DNA of 64,000 nucleotides, taken from the NCBI RefSeq assembly GCF_009695915.1, contig NZ_VUMZ01000002.1:1-64000 (forward strand). Reading direction: 5' to 3'. Source of the DNA: Hornefia butyriciproducens (GTDB lineage Bacteria > Bacillota > Clostridia > Peptostreptococcales > Anaerovoracaceae). Below the pieces are notes generated by a model. That model had not been told where the DNA came from and did no database searches. It worked only from the letters and a program-made list of their open reading frames with translations. A program made the translations under genes and the position numbers. This document shows, piece by piece, positions 53,182 to 61,620 of the stretch (position 1 is its first letter; each line of letters opens with the position of its first letter).

Positions 53182-54013
53182 CTCGCATTTCCCATGTTCT
53201 CTGCAGGAGCAGAATCAACAGAATCAGGATTGCTGAATCGATGGTCGCGCCCGCAGCCATTTTGTCGGTGTCCAGGCTCAGGAACCAGTTGTTGAAGAGG
53301 TTCTGTATCATATAGATGCTGCTGTCGGGATAGTCCCCCGCCACCAGGTAGGCCTCCCTGAACACCTTGAAGGAATTCAGAAGCGCAAGCACGATGATTA
53401 CAAAGGATGCACCACGGATATGAGGCAGAATCACATACCGCAGCTGCGCCAGAGGCCCCGCCGCATCCAGCCGGGCAGCTTCCGTCGATGACCGGGGGAC
53501 TGTGGAGAGCGCCGCCAGCCACAGAATAAGGTTGTACCCGAGATTCCTCCAGATATAGCTGCCCACCAGGATCCAGAACGCGATGCCACTGTCCATCCAG
53601 TGAACTGCCACATGACCGCTGCCGGTAAGTATTCCGTTGAGAATTCCCTGCTGGTCGAACAGAAACCGCCACATCAGGACGACGGAGGCGGTGGGAATCG
53701 CCATGGGGATGAGAAAACCTGTCTTCAGGACTCCCGCCCCCCTCGGGCCTTCAAACAGGAACAGAGCGATCAGGAGTGACCCGATGAGAAGAAGCGGTAT
53801 ACAGACCAGATCAAACAGAAAGGTGTTCTTCATCGCAAGCCGGAAGGCTTCGTTGCAGATCACTTCCCGGTAATTGTCCAGCCCTGCGAACCGCCCGTCC
53901 GACGTCCGCCAGAAGGAGCGGAACAGCACGTCAATGTACGGCACCAGAAGGAAGAGACTGACGCCGGCGAGAGAGGGCAGTATGAATTTAACAGGATGGA
54001 ATTCACGGAGCAT
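53165..54013 (-). CDS. CUT1-type ABC permease (MalF/UgpA-like)
   Basis: 282 residues with six predicted membrane segments. The EAA loop is EAARLDAAGPLAQLRYVILP near residues 185-205. First permease of the operon, preceded by a lipoprotein gene and overlapping the second permease. Confidence 0.9.
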   Translation of the reverse strand: MLREFHPVKFILPSLAGVSLFLLVPYIDVLFRSFWRTSDGRFAGLDNYREVICNEAFRLAMKNTFLFDLVCIPLLLIGSLLIALFLFEGPRGAGVLKTGFLIPMAIPTASVVLMWRFLFDQQGILNGILTGSGHVAVHWMDSGIAFWILVGSYIWRNLGYNLILWLAALSTVPRSSTEAARLDAAGPLAQLRYVILPHIRGASFVIIVLALLNSFKVFREAYLVAGDYPDSSIYMIQNLFNNWFLSLDTDKMAAGATIDSAILILLILLLQRTWEMRGETDA

Positions 54014-54025
54014 ATTCTTCCCCTC

Positions 54026-55009
54026 CTACTTTTCCTTGAGTGTATATCGGTAAAGACTGCATGAATCCCCGGAGGAGGAGTAGACTGAGGCATAGATCGT
54101 GGAACTGTCCTTTGCTGCGGAGTCAACAAAAGTGATATCCTTGTTCCCGAAACTCACATCCTCCTTGTCAGCCAGCCTCTGTGACCCGTCCTTTGTAAAC
54201 CGCATGATGCCGTTGCGATCCAGATAAAACCCTGCGATTTCTTCGGAATCACTGGAGTATACGGCATACTCCCGCTCGTTTCCGACGGCCTTTTGTTTAT
54301 CCATATACTGAAAGAGGGCGCCGGCAATTTTCCCGATGGAGACCTGTTTCCCCGTGCCGGCGTCGCAGCACGCTGCTCCGCCGTTCAGGCCTTTGAGGTA
54401 CAGGATGTTTCCGGACTGAGCGATGTCCGCAACGCCACTGCAGTTCTTCAAAGAGATGTCCTTCACTTTGCCGGTCCGGTAATCACAACTTCTGAACTGA
54501 TATTCCGGCGTGGCCGTGAATATCCTGCTGCTGCCTGAAAGCCCTGCCTGCAAGATTGTCCGGGCCTTGTCACCGGACGCCCTGCCGATAATACCCTTCT
54601 TCAAATCGTACAGTGCGGATTCGTCGGTAAAGGCGCCGGACAGGTTTTCCTGCCGCAGATAACTCCATGAGACCCATATCTGCCCGGCGTGAAAGTCTGC
54701 CGTTGCCTCCAGGCGGGCCATTCCCGGCGGTGCTGTGTATTTCTCCTTCCAGACAGACTCCCAGCTTTTCCCGTCATCCTTTGTGCGGAAGCATAGTACG
54801 CTGATATTCCTCTCGCCATGTTTTTTTACTCCGCACAGGTACAGGCTGTCGTTTTCCCACGAAATCGAGGAAATGTATGACAGCTTTTCCGGCGGAGAAA
54901 TTTTCTTTTCCGTCATTTTCTGTGCGCCGTTTTTATCTGCGCATCCGGTGGGGAGCATCAGAAGCAGTGCTGCGGCGACGGACAAAATGATTAAGAGTGG
55001 TTTCTTCAC
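54026..55009 (-). CDS. Asp-box-containing lipoprotein A
   Basis: 327 residues. A lipoprotein signal (LLIILSVAAALLLMLPTGC, lipobox Cys near residue 23) precedes a chain of short beta segments. TKDDGKSWESV near residue 77 matches the sialidase/BNR Asp-box (SxDxGxxW). It is paralogous to the lipoprotein encoded at 56429-57484 over at least the first ~100 mature residues. It lies between the solute-binding protein and permease genes. A beta-propeller fold is likely; the function is unknown. Confidence 0.7.
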   Translation of the reverse strand: MKKPLLIILSVAAALLLMLPTGCADKNGAQKMTEKKISPPEKLSYISSISWENDSLYLCGVKKHGERNISVLCFRTKDDGKSWESVWKEKYTAPPGMARLEATADFHAGQIWVSWSYLRQENLSGAFTDESALYDLKKGIIGRASGDKARTILQAGLSGSSRIFTATPEYQFRSCDYRTGKVKDISLKNCSGVADIAQSGNILYLKGLNGGAACCDAGTGKQVSIGKIAGALFQYMDKQKAVGNEREYAVYSSDSEEIAGFYLDRNGIMRFTKDGSQRLADKEDVSFGNKDITFVDSAAKDSSTIYASVYSSSGDSCSLYRYTLKEK

Positions 55010-55063
55010 ACTAAGCCTCCATAGATAAAAGCTTCTAAACCTGATAATGGTGCAGGCAGCTAA

Positions 55064-56365
55064 TCATTCCGAACGGACAATACGGATCCTGTTTACCGCC
55101 CGCTCTACGGCTGCGTCCAGAGTCTGGTTTCCGTTTATATATTCGTTCGCTTCCGTCATCACAATGTCCATCAGAACGCCGTCTGTAACACGGCTGGTGA
55201 GTCTGTCGCCGAGGTCGCGGGTCAGCAGCCGGACTGTACGGGAGCGCAGCGCAGGGAGAGTCAAAGTGTTGTATTCCGAAATCCAGTCGGATTCAGTGGT
55301 GCACCTCATAATCTCAGACAGGGAGTTCAGATCGGAGGGGAGCAGGGAACTGTCGCTGACCAGCCGCTGCCCTTCCTCTGACATCAGATACCGGAGATAT
55401 TTCACCGCAGTGCTCCGGTGCGCTCCATTTTTGTTGACGGCTACGATGCAGCAGGGCATGGAAATGATGCGGCCGTTTTCCTCAGCCAGCCTGTACCGGA
55501 GACGGTCCTTATCTGACAGCAGCTGCAAAAGCTGAAAGTCTTCAATGCTGCAGAGATAGTCCATGGAAACTCCGGTTCCTCCGTGCCCGATTCCCTCGAA
55601 GGAAAAGAGGGGGTTCAGCTGCATATTCAACCGCTGGAAGGATGCTGCTTCGTATTTCTGACGGCTCCGGTCGCGCAGGCGCTGCAGGGACTGATAGAAA
55701 TCGCGGAGCAGACGGCGGTCGCTGCTTCGGACTCCTGTGAGCCGCGGCTCAACATACAGTCTGCAGGCGATTGCGGCAATGTTATCATAGGCGTTCCCGA
55801 AGTACAGGTTGTTTTTCTGTGCGAAACGGAGAAGTGTTCCTAATCCGGATGTGTTCGGCAGATCCTTTCCCGCAGATCCGTCGGCAGCGTATACGAAAAG
55901 GGTCTGTGCGGCGGGGAGGGCGAAGCATTTGTCCTCCGATGTAAACTGCTGCTTCACCTCGGCGGGAACGCCGGAGTCTCCGGCAATTGACCGGAGATCC
56001 AGCAGTTTTCCGGATTTTATGTACGGAGTCGGATCCATATCGTCCAGGATGAGGATGTCCGGTCCCGTGCTGCTCATCAGTTCCAGATTGATTTTCTTCC
56101 GGGCGTCGCCGGCGTCCATCTCGTAATCTGTTACGACCTGTCGTATATCCGCTGTGATCCCGCAGTCTGATGCGGCGCTTGTCAGAAGACCGCTGAGATT
56201 ATCATCGCCGTTCATCATGCAGATTTTCAGATCCGCAGCCTCCGTTCCGGAAGGGCGGTGATATGCGTAAAGCATCAGCGTGGAAGTCAGCGCGAATACG
56301 AGTGCGAGTATGATGACGCGCGGGATTGCGCTTACTGTATGATTGTATTTTTTCATCGTCCTCAT
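55064..56365 (-). CDS. Membrane-anchored CUT1-type solute-binding protein
   Basis: 433 residues. A single N-terminal hydrophobic segment (RVIILALVFALTSTLMLYAY) with no lipobox Cys suggests it is membrane-anchored. The mature part follows the extracellular solute-binding pattern for family 1 (PDILILDDMDPTPYIKSGKLLDL, ALPAAQTLFVYA, TAVKYLRYLMSEEGQRLVS). The ATG at 56365 follows GGAGGGCGG. It is the only substrate receptor gene of the operon; no substrate is evident. Confidence 0.85.
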   Translation of the reverse strand: MRTMKKYNHTVSAIPRVIILALVFALTSTLMLYAYHRPSGTEAADLKICMMNGDDNLSGLLTSAASDCGITADIRQVVTDYEMDAGDARKKINLELMSSTGPDILILDDMDPTPYIKSGKLLDLRSIAGDSGVPAEVKQQFTSEDKCFALPAAQTLFVYAADGSAGKDLPNTSGLGTLLRFAQKNNLYFGNAYDNIAAIACRLYVEPRLTGVRSSDRRLLRDFYQSLQRLRDRSRQKYEAASFQRLNMQLNPLFSFEGIGHGGTGVSMDYLCSIEDFQLLQLLSDKDRLRYRLAEENGRIISMPCCIVAVNKNGAHRSTAVKYLRYLMSEEGQRLVSDSSLLPSDLNSLSEIMRCTTESDWISEYNTLTLPALRSRTVRLLTRDLGDRLTSRVTDGVLMDIVMTEANEYINGNQTLDAAVERAVNRIRIVRSE

Positions 56366-56428
56366 CGGCCGCCCTCCTTTCCGATTTAACCGCGCCGGTT
56401 CACGCGTATATCCCGAAGGTCAGCGGGA

Positions 56429-57484
56429 TTATTTTTCCTGCCGGTATTGAATCAGCCGAAGTCCGTTCCAGAAGGTGTCGTCATTGTATGGAACAAAGAA
56501 TTCGTCAGAATCACGGACGAAGAATCGGTCAAAGGTGTATTTATTTTCTCCCAGTGTTTTGGAAGGCGATTCTCCCACCTGAGTTCTGGTGTCGCCGGCA
56601 AAGCGGTAGATCCCTTCCCGCGTAAGTGCAAAGCACAGGGTTTCTTTTTCCGGTGTCTGAACTACACGCCAGAGATATTTTGATCCGTCAGCAAGCTTTT
56701 TCTGGTCTGAAAAATATTCCTTCTCGTCCTTCCATACGGCTTTGACGGAGTCCGGGGCAGTCAGGGTTTTGTAATTGCGGGTGTCGAGGCATTTGCCTTC
56801 GACGTAGATCCTTCCGCCGGCAAGCTGGAAATCATAATCGTATTCGTTGTCAGCGACAATTTTATATTTGCCGGTTTGGCCGTTGAAATGAAGGATTTTG
56901 GCGAGACATTCGTCGTCATCGATATCCATAGTGCCGTACCCGGAGTATTCGGAATCCATTACTACATGAGCAATGTTCATCTGCGGTGGAAGCTTCAGCG
57001 TCGTCAGGCGTTTTCCGCGATAATCGAACATCTCTCCGGAACGGACCTCTGCACGCACATCCTTGACGGAGCGTCCGGTTTCAATGGCACTCATCACGGC
57101 GATGCCGCTGCTGCTCATGGAGAAATTCACGTCCAGAGAAAGAAAATTCGGCACATCCGGGCAGGTGTATGTCTTCTTCAGTATTCTCGTCCAGGAGGAG
57201 CCGGAATCCCGGCTTTTCAAAACAACGGCTGTAACGCTGCGCGCGTTCTGCTCCCGGACTCCGCCGACGTAGATGTCGTTGCCGTCAAAGTACATTTCCT
57301 CAATGCGGTTCAGGTTTTCCGGGAGCTTGAGTTCTTTTGCTTTGTAGAATGTCTCCGTGTCCGAGCCTTTGTCACCGCACCCAGCCAGAAAAAACAGCAG
57401 GATGCAGAGCAGAAGACTCAACAGACATTTCACAGCAGATGAGAATTCCGTCCGCTGTAGGGATGTTAAGGTTGTTTTTTTCAT
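56429..57484 (-). CDS. Asp-box-containing lipoprotein B
   Basis: 351 residues. Signal peptide with lipobox (LLLCILLFFLAGC) and Cys near residue 36. SRDSGSSWTRIL is a perfect Asp-box (SxDxGxxW), and IEEMYFDGNDIYVGGVRE aligns with ISWENDSLYLCGVKK in lipoprotein A. First gene of the operon whose last gene is the ATPase at 51185. The duplication with lipoprotein A suggests a paired sensor or binding role outside the cell. Confidence 0.75.
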   Translation of the reverse strand: MKKTTLTSLQRTEFSSAVKCLLSLLLCILLFFLAGCGDKGSDTETFYKAKELKLPENLNRIEEMYFDGNDIYVGGVREQNARSVTAVVLKSRDSGSSWTRILKKTYTCPDVPNFLSLDVNFSMSSSGIAVMSAIETGRSVKDVRAEVRSGEMFDYRGKRLTTLKLPPQMNIAHVVMDSEYSGYGTMDIDDDECLAKILHFNGQTGKYKIVADNEYDYDFQLAGGRIYVEGKCLDTRNYKTLTAPDSVKAVWKDEKEYFSDQKKLADGSKYLWRVVQTPEKETLCFALTREGIYRFAGDTRTQVGESPSKTLGENKYTFDRFFVRDSDEFFVPYNDDTFWNGLRLIQYRQEK

Positions 57485-57660
57485 AAAATATCACCGTCGT
57501 TTTACCGATTCAGTCAGTCATTTTCAGTGCTTTTTCATTGTCCGTCCGGTAGCAGGCTTTCGCATCGATATGCGGATTGAAAAATTTATCATACCACAGC
57601 AGATAACCGGGAAACTGTCGGTTTCTGCTTGCAGTTGAATTCGTTCGCTGTAGCGCGGTT

Positions 57661-57707
57661 AACAAATCGTTGTCAGCGACCATTAAGTTTGATACAGACT
57701 AATGGGC
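57661..57707. repeat. Dispersed hairpin repeat, copy 3
   Basis: AACAAATCGTTGTCAGCGAC followed by CATTAAGTTTGATACAGACT and AATGGGC. It is the most diverged copy of the element at 17147-17206 and 43933-43980. Confidence 0.45.
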
Positions 57708-58000
57708 GGGGACACGACCGTATTTGGGTATACCGAAAAGAAGAGCCATACGGCTCTTCGGGGAATCAGATTTTTGTAAACAAAGAAATCAATCGTTAAG
57801 TTCCAAAAGAGAACAACTCCCCAATACCACAAAACTAGTGTACACTATTTTTAGACTATTGTCAATTAATCGTATTTTAAATAAATATTCAATATATATT
57901 CAATATATATGATGATTATGCACAAACTGGATTTGTGAAGAAGACAGAGAATTTTTCAAGCCGCAGGAACCTGGCAGGTACGAAACCGGACCGGCTTCTT

Positions 58001-58116
58001 TGTGAAAATGTGCATTATGATGCCGAAATTATGTGTAAAAATGTGTTTTATACTGCTGAAATTGTATGTAAAAATGTGTTTAATCCGCGTTGAAAATCGT
58101 GTAAAAACGTGATAAC
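58001..58116. repeat. 33-bp tandem repeat, four copies
   Basis: Units start at 58001, 58034, 58067 and 58100 with consensus TGTAAAAATGTG followed by TTTTATACTGCTGAAATT. The fourth is partial. The period is exactly 33, three helical turns, and the array ends 34 bases before the ATPase start. Confidence 0.85.
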
Positions 58117-58149
58117 ATTGCCTTAGAGTAATAGAAGGAGGCGAACACA

Positions 58150-59442
58150 TTGAAACGAAAGGCTATTGATAAGCTCATTCAATGGAAATCCGATTCTGAA
58201 CGAAAACCTCTGATTCTCCGAGGGGCGCGTCAGGTCGGCAAAACCTGGCTGATGAAAGAGTTCGGAGAATGTGAATATGACAGTTTTGTATATTTCAACT
58301 TCGATGAAGAAGAGGAATTGAAATCTATATTTGAAAAAAACAAGAATCCCTACCGGATTGTTGAACTTCTTTCACTGATTTCAGGAAAGAAGATAGTTCC
58401 GGAGGATACACTTATTATTCTTGACGAGATACAGGAATGCCCTGAAGCTTTAAATTCCTTAAAATATTTCAGGGAAGACGCGGGGGAATATCATATTGTT
58501 ACTGCAGGAAGCCTGCTGGGAACACTTCTTGCGGCCCCTAAGTCTTATCCAGTGGGGCAGGTTAATCTTCTCGACATATTTCCCATGACCTTTGACGAGT
58601 ACCTGGCGGCAACAGACATCAGTCTCTGTTCATATTATAATGACATACGTAAAGATCAGGAGATAGAGGGAATATTCCATAATCGCCTTACAGATGCCTA
58701 TAAAAATTATCTGATTATAGGCGGCATGCCAGAATGCGTTGCATCGTGGATAAAATATGGGGATCCCGAGAGGCTTTCCAAAATTCAGCACGAACTCATT
58801 GAAATATATGAGAACGACTTTTCCAAGCATAACGGAAAAGTAAACAGCGGGCGAATCCTTATGGTTTTTCGCAGTATAGCATCACAGCTGGCTAAACCGA
58901 ACGAGAAATTCATGTATGGTGCCGTACGCGAGGGAGGACGGGCACGTGATTTCGAGGAAGCAATCGAATGGCTCGTTTCTGCCGGGATACTGAACCGGGT
59001 CTATAATGTTTCCAAGGCGGAGCATCCATTATCTGCGTTCGATAAACTTGACCACTTCAAGCTGTTTATGTTTGATACCGGATTACTTAAGACTATGGCA
59101 GGTGTTGATAATAGCGCAATTCTGCTTAAATCCCACTACCAGTTTAAGGGACCGCTGACGGAAAACTATGTACTTCAGCAGCTGAGGGGGTGTCTTTCTG
59201 TGCAGCCAAGATACTATTCCGGCAGAAACGGCGAGATTGATTTCATTATTCAGAACGGTACTGAAATAATTCCTGTTGAGGTAAAAGGCGGAGAAGACAA
59301 GAAAGCCGGCTCGTTAAAAAAATATATTGCCGCGAATAATCCTGAATCTGCTGTCCGCTTTTCAATGCGCGGGTACAGACATGATGGGAAAATAACGAAT
59401 ATCCCTCTGTATCTCGCCGGTAAACTGATGGAACTGATTTAA
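58150..59442 (+). CDS. AAA ATPase with DUF4143 C-terminal domain
   Basis: 430 residues. Walker A GARQVGKT is at 25-32, Walker B is in LIILDEIQE (~90), and the C-terminal DUF4143 domain contains YYSGRNGEIDFIIQNG and IIPVEVKGGE, a PD-(D/E)XK-nuclease-like pattern. The family is widespread in bacterial accessory DNA, and no function is proven. The TTG start at 58150 follows GGAGG. Codon use is AT-rich compared with neighbours, which suggests transfer. Confidence 0.9.
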   Translation: MKRKAIDKLIQWKSDSERKPLILRGARQVGKTWLMKEFGECEYDSFVYFNFDEEEELKSIFEKNKNPYRIVELLSLISGKKIVPEDTLIILDEIQECPEALNSLKYFREDAGEYHIVTAGSLLGTLLAAPKSYPVGQVNLLDIFPMTFDEYLAATDISLCSYYNDIRKDQEIEGIFHNRLTDAYKNYLIIGGMPECVASWIKYGDPERLSKIQHELIEIYENDFSKHNGKVNSGRILMVFRSIASQLAKPNEKFMYGAVREGGRARDFEEAIEWLVSAGILNRVYNVSKAEHPLSAFDKLDHFKLFMFDTGLLKTMAGVDNSAILLKSHYQFKGPLTENYVLQQLRGCLSVQPRYYSGRNGEIDFIIQNGTEIIPVEVKGGEDKKAGSLKKYIAANNPESAVRFSMRGYRHDGKITNIPLYLAGKLMELI

Positions 59443-59687
59443 CCAAGATATACCCGGGAGAGAGGATTTGCCTGCTCCGCGTTTTGATAAAAAAAGAAAA
59501 AATTTTTATTTTGCTGTCCCCTTTTGCCCCTCTTTTACGTTTCTATGTATGAAGGGGTGAAAGAGACGGGCGCCGTCTCTTCAATACAGCCTCCGGATCC
59601 GGATATCAAGGATTCGCGTTCCGGAGAGTTTTGTTCAAAAGGGCAGAAGTTATTGCAGAAAGACTGTGAAAAGAAAGAGGTGATGCC

Positions 59688-59741
59688 ATGCGCAGCAGAA
59701 AAAGATATTTGTTCCCGATAAGAAAGGAGTCTGTGCGATGA
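59688..59741 (+). CDS. Possible 17-residue leader peptide
   Basis: MRSRKRYLFPIRKESVR is preceded by GAGGTG 6 bases upstream, and its stop overlaps the start of the next gene as ATGA (59738-59741). The arrangement is that of a translation-coupled leader. It is highly basic. Its existence rests only on spacing and a ribosome site. Confidence 0.35.
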   Translation: MRSRKRYLFPIRKESVR

Positions 59742-60106
59742 GCATTACAACGATTAAGATGAGACGCCAGGCGCAGGGCGAACTGAAAGATGTCGCGTCT
59801 GCGTTTCGGAGGAAATATAATGAAACGTTTGCCGAGTTTCTGACGGAGACGTGGCTTGAGGGAACAGACCTCACTGTCTGTCAGATGCTGTATGAGCGGT
59901 TTTATTTCAGGAACAGCAGCTACGCCACTGTCATCATTCTCCTCAGCGAACAGGACGGTGAGCAGAGAGTCCTGATTAACGGATGCGGAGGCGGCGATGG
60001 CCTGTTCAACATAAGTCTGGGCGCAAACAACAGCTTTGCGTATAAGACGAAGGACTATTTTCAGGCGCAGGGCTTTGAGGTGCTGTCCGAGGAGCGGAGA
60101 AGGTGA
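59738..60106 (+). CDS. Hypothetical protein, 122 residues (possibly DUF6054-like)
   Basis: No signal or membrane segments. The sequence has a basic N-terminus (MSITTIKMRRQAQGELKDVA) and a Gly-rich middle, INGCGGGDGLFNISLGANNS. AAGGAG lies 13 bases upstream, and a possible leader peptide overlaps its start. I am not certain of a family; the size and Gly-rich centre recall DUF6054, but this is memory, not a search. Confidence 0.6.
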   Translation: MSITTIKMRRQAQGELKDVASAFRRKYNETFAEFLTETWLEGTDLTVCQMLYERFYFRNSSYATVIILLSEQDGEQRVLINGCGGGDGLFNISLGANNSFAYKTKDYFQAQGFEVLSEERRR

Positions 60107-60200
60107 GAGGCGGTCGGCTCGCGCCTCGCGGTTCTGTGTCCGCGCCGTCTCGCCGACTGTCCCGCGCTTCTCGTCCGTCTCGCGCTGAATGCCGCGCCGC
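60107..60200. other. GC-rich degenerate spacer
   Basis: Repeats of the words TCTCGCC and CGCGCCTC, no gene. It is one of several similar spacers between genes in this window. Confidence 0.4.
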
Positions 60201-61490
60201 CTATTTTACCTTGCAGACAATCATCCGAAGCTTGCCGTTCTCGTCCGGCGGAATGGAGTCCATCCAGTCGTACTCGATTCGGAAGGGATGCTTGAATTTT
60301 CTGTTCAGATCTGCGGTGAGCTGTGCGGCTACTTCATCTCTGGTGCGTTCGGATTCTTCTTTGTTATAGACGCACTGGATCCGGATCATATCGTAGGATT
60401 CCTGGATGAAGCGGATCTGCAGGATGTCGGTGCAGTGAGCGATGATGGGCGCGATTTCGAAGAATGTGGTGACTTCTCCGGTCTCATACCGGAAGAAATC
60501 GTTCATTCTGCCCTGCACGCCGGTGATGAACCGGACGCCGTTCCGGGTCACGGATGTGGCTTTGTCACCGATGGAGTAATTAATCAGCGGCAGGTCGGTC
60601 TTGTACAGCGGCGTTACCACGATCTTGCCATCGTCGGCCGGCCGGTCGTTGTCGTCGTAGATGTTTACCACAAAGGAATCGTTGTGGACCACGTACTCCG
60701 GGCTCTCGCCGATCTTCACCATGCAGGCGCCGGTCTCGGCTGTTCCGTAGGAGTCGATGATGCCGGGGCCCAGAACCTCCTTGAACAGCCGGCGGGCGAT
60801 GTCGTCGGTTTTTTCTCCGGTGGGCACAAAGAACTTCGGCTGATATATTTTGCTGCCATGCTGTCTGCAGTACAGGCAGAGCCGCATGAGCTCGGTTTTG
60901 TTCATGTAAAGGAAGTCCGGCTTGTATTCATTGACCTGCCGGATCATTTCCTCCTCCGGCGCGTACTGATCCAGAAACCCGCGGCGCAGGATGCCCAGGC
61001 GCTGGAGCGCGGTGTCGTAGCCGGCGGAAACGCTGTGCGCGCTCTTGCGGCTCATGGTTTTGCCGAGGAAGGGGTTGTAGCCTGCCAGCATCATGACCCG
61101 GAACCAGTTGGCCATCATGTAGGCCTTTTCCCTGGGCGACAAAAGAATCATCAGCGGTTCGCCGGACGATCCGCTGGTGGTGTCGTGGTACCAGTTGTCA
61201 TACCTGGGGTTCTTCGCTTCTTCTTTCATCCAGACGCGCAGCTCTTCCTTATGCAACAAAGGCAGACGTGTGAGGTCCGCACCGGTCCGGATGTCCTCCG
61301 GCTTCACGCCTGCAGCGTCGAACCGCTCTTTGTAGAACGGGATCCTGTACGCCTTCCGCACGAGTCTGCGAACGCGCCGATCCTGAATTCTTTTGACTCC
61401 GGAGAAGTCCTCCGGGATTTTTTTCTTCATCTTGGCCAGATCCGTGAAAATCAGCAGATTGACCAGCTTCTTTTCCAAATTCTCAAACAT
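60201..61490 (-). CDS. CapK/PaaK-like adenylate-forming enzyme
   Basis: 429 residues. ANL-superfamily motifs are present: TSGSSGEPLMILLS (AMP/phosphate loop), SYGTAETGAC and GVQGRMNDFFRYETG. Close relatives are phenylacetate-CoA ligases and capsule CapK proteins. It would adenylate a carboxylate; the acyl acceptor is unknown. It is on the same strand and 130 bases downstream of a polytopic membrane protein gene, so both may act on a surface polymer. Confidence 0.85.
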   Translation of the reverse strand: MFENLEKKLVNLLIFTDLAKMKKKIPEDFSGVKRIQDRRVRRLVRKAYRIPFYKERFDAAGVKPEDIRTGADLTRLPLLHKEELRVWMKEEAKNPRYDNWYHDTTSGSSGEPLMILLSPREKAYMMANWFRVMMLAGYNPFLGKTMSRKSAHSVSAGYDTALQRLGILRRGFLDQYAPEEEMIRQVNEYKPDFLYMNKTELMRLCLYCRQHGSKIYQPKFFVPTGEKTDDIARRLFKEVLGPGIIDSYGTAETGACMVKIGESPEYVVHNDSFVVNIYDDNDRPADDGKIVVTPLYKTDLPLINYSIGDKATSVTRNGVRFITGVQGRMNDFFRYETGEVTTFFEIAPIIAHCTDILQIRFIQESYDMIRIQCVYNKEESERTRDEVAAQLTADLNRKFKHPFRIEYDWMDSIPPDENGKLRMIVCKVK

Positions 61491-61620
61491 AGTTCCATTA
61501 TAGCATCAAAGTGTCGTCTTATCCAGTAATATCCTGCGGCGAACCGGTGGTCAGGCAGGCCGGCCGAGACGTACCGCAGACCTCGTGTGCGAACAGGCCC
61601 GAAGCGCCGGCGAACCGCGG

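Larger units (their letters stand above)
57485..58149. other. Gene-free spacer upstream of the AAA ATPase
   Basis: No credible gene. It contains the third dispersed hairpin repeat (57661-57707), a perfect hairpin GAAGAGCC-ATAC-GGCTCTTC (57740-57759), an 11-base direct repeat ATATTCAATAT (57885-57908), and a 33-bp tandem array (58001-58116). AT-rich from about 57760 on. Confidence 0.65.

Noticed and set aside
57956-58150. Minus-strand 64-residue frame with 11-residue repeats
   Set aside because: It is the translation of the 33-bp DNA repeat; no ribosome binding site or gene context.
59524-59721. 65-residue plus-strand frame after the AAA ATPase
   Set aside because: No ribosome binding site, odd composition, and it overlaps the better-supported short leader frame.
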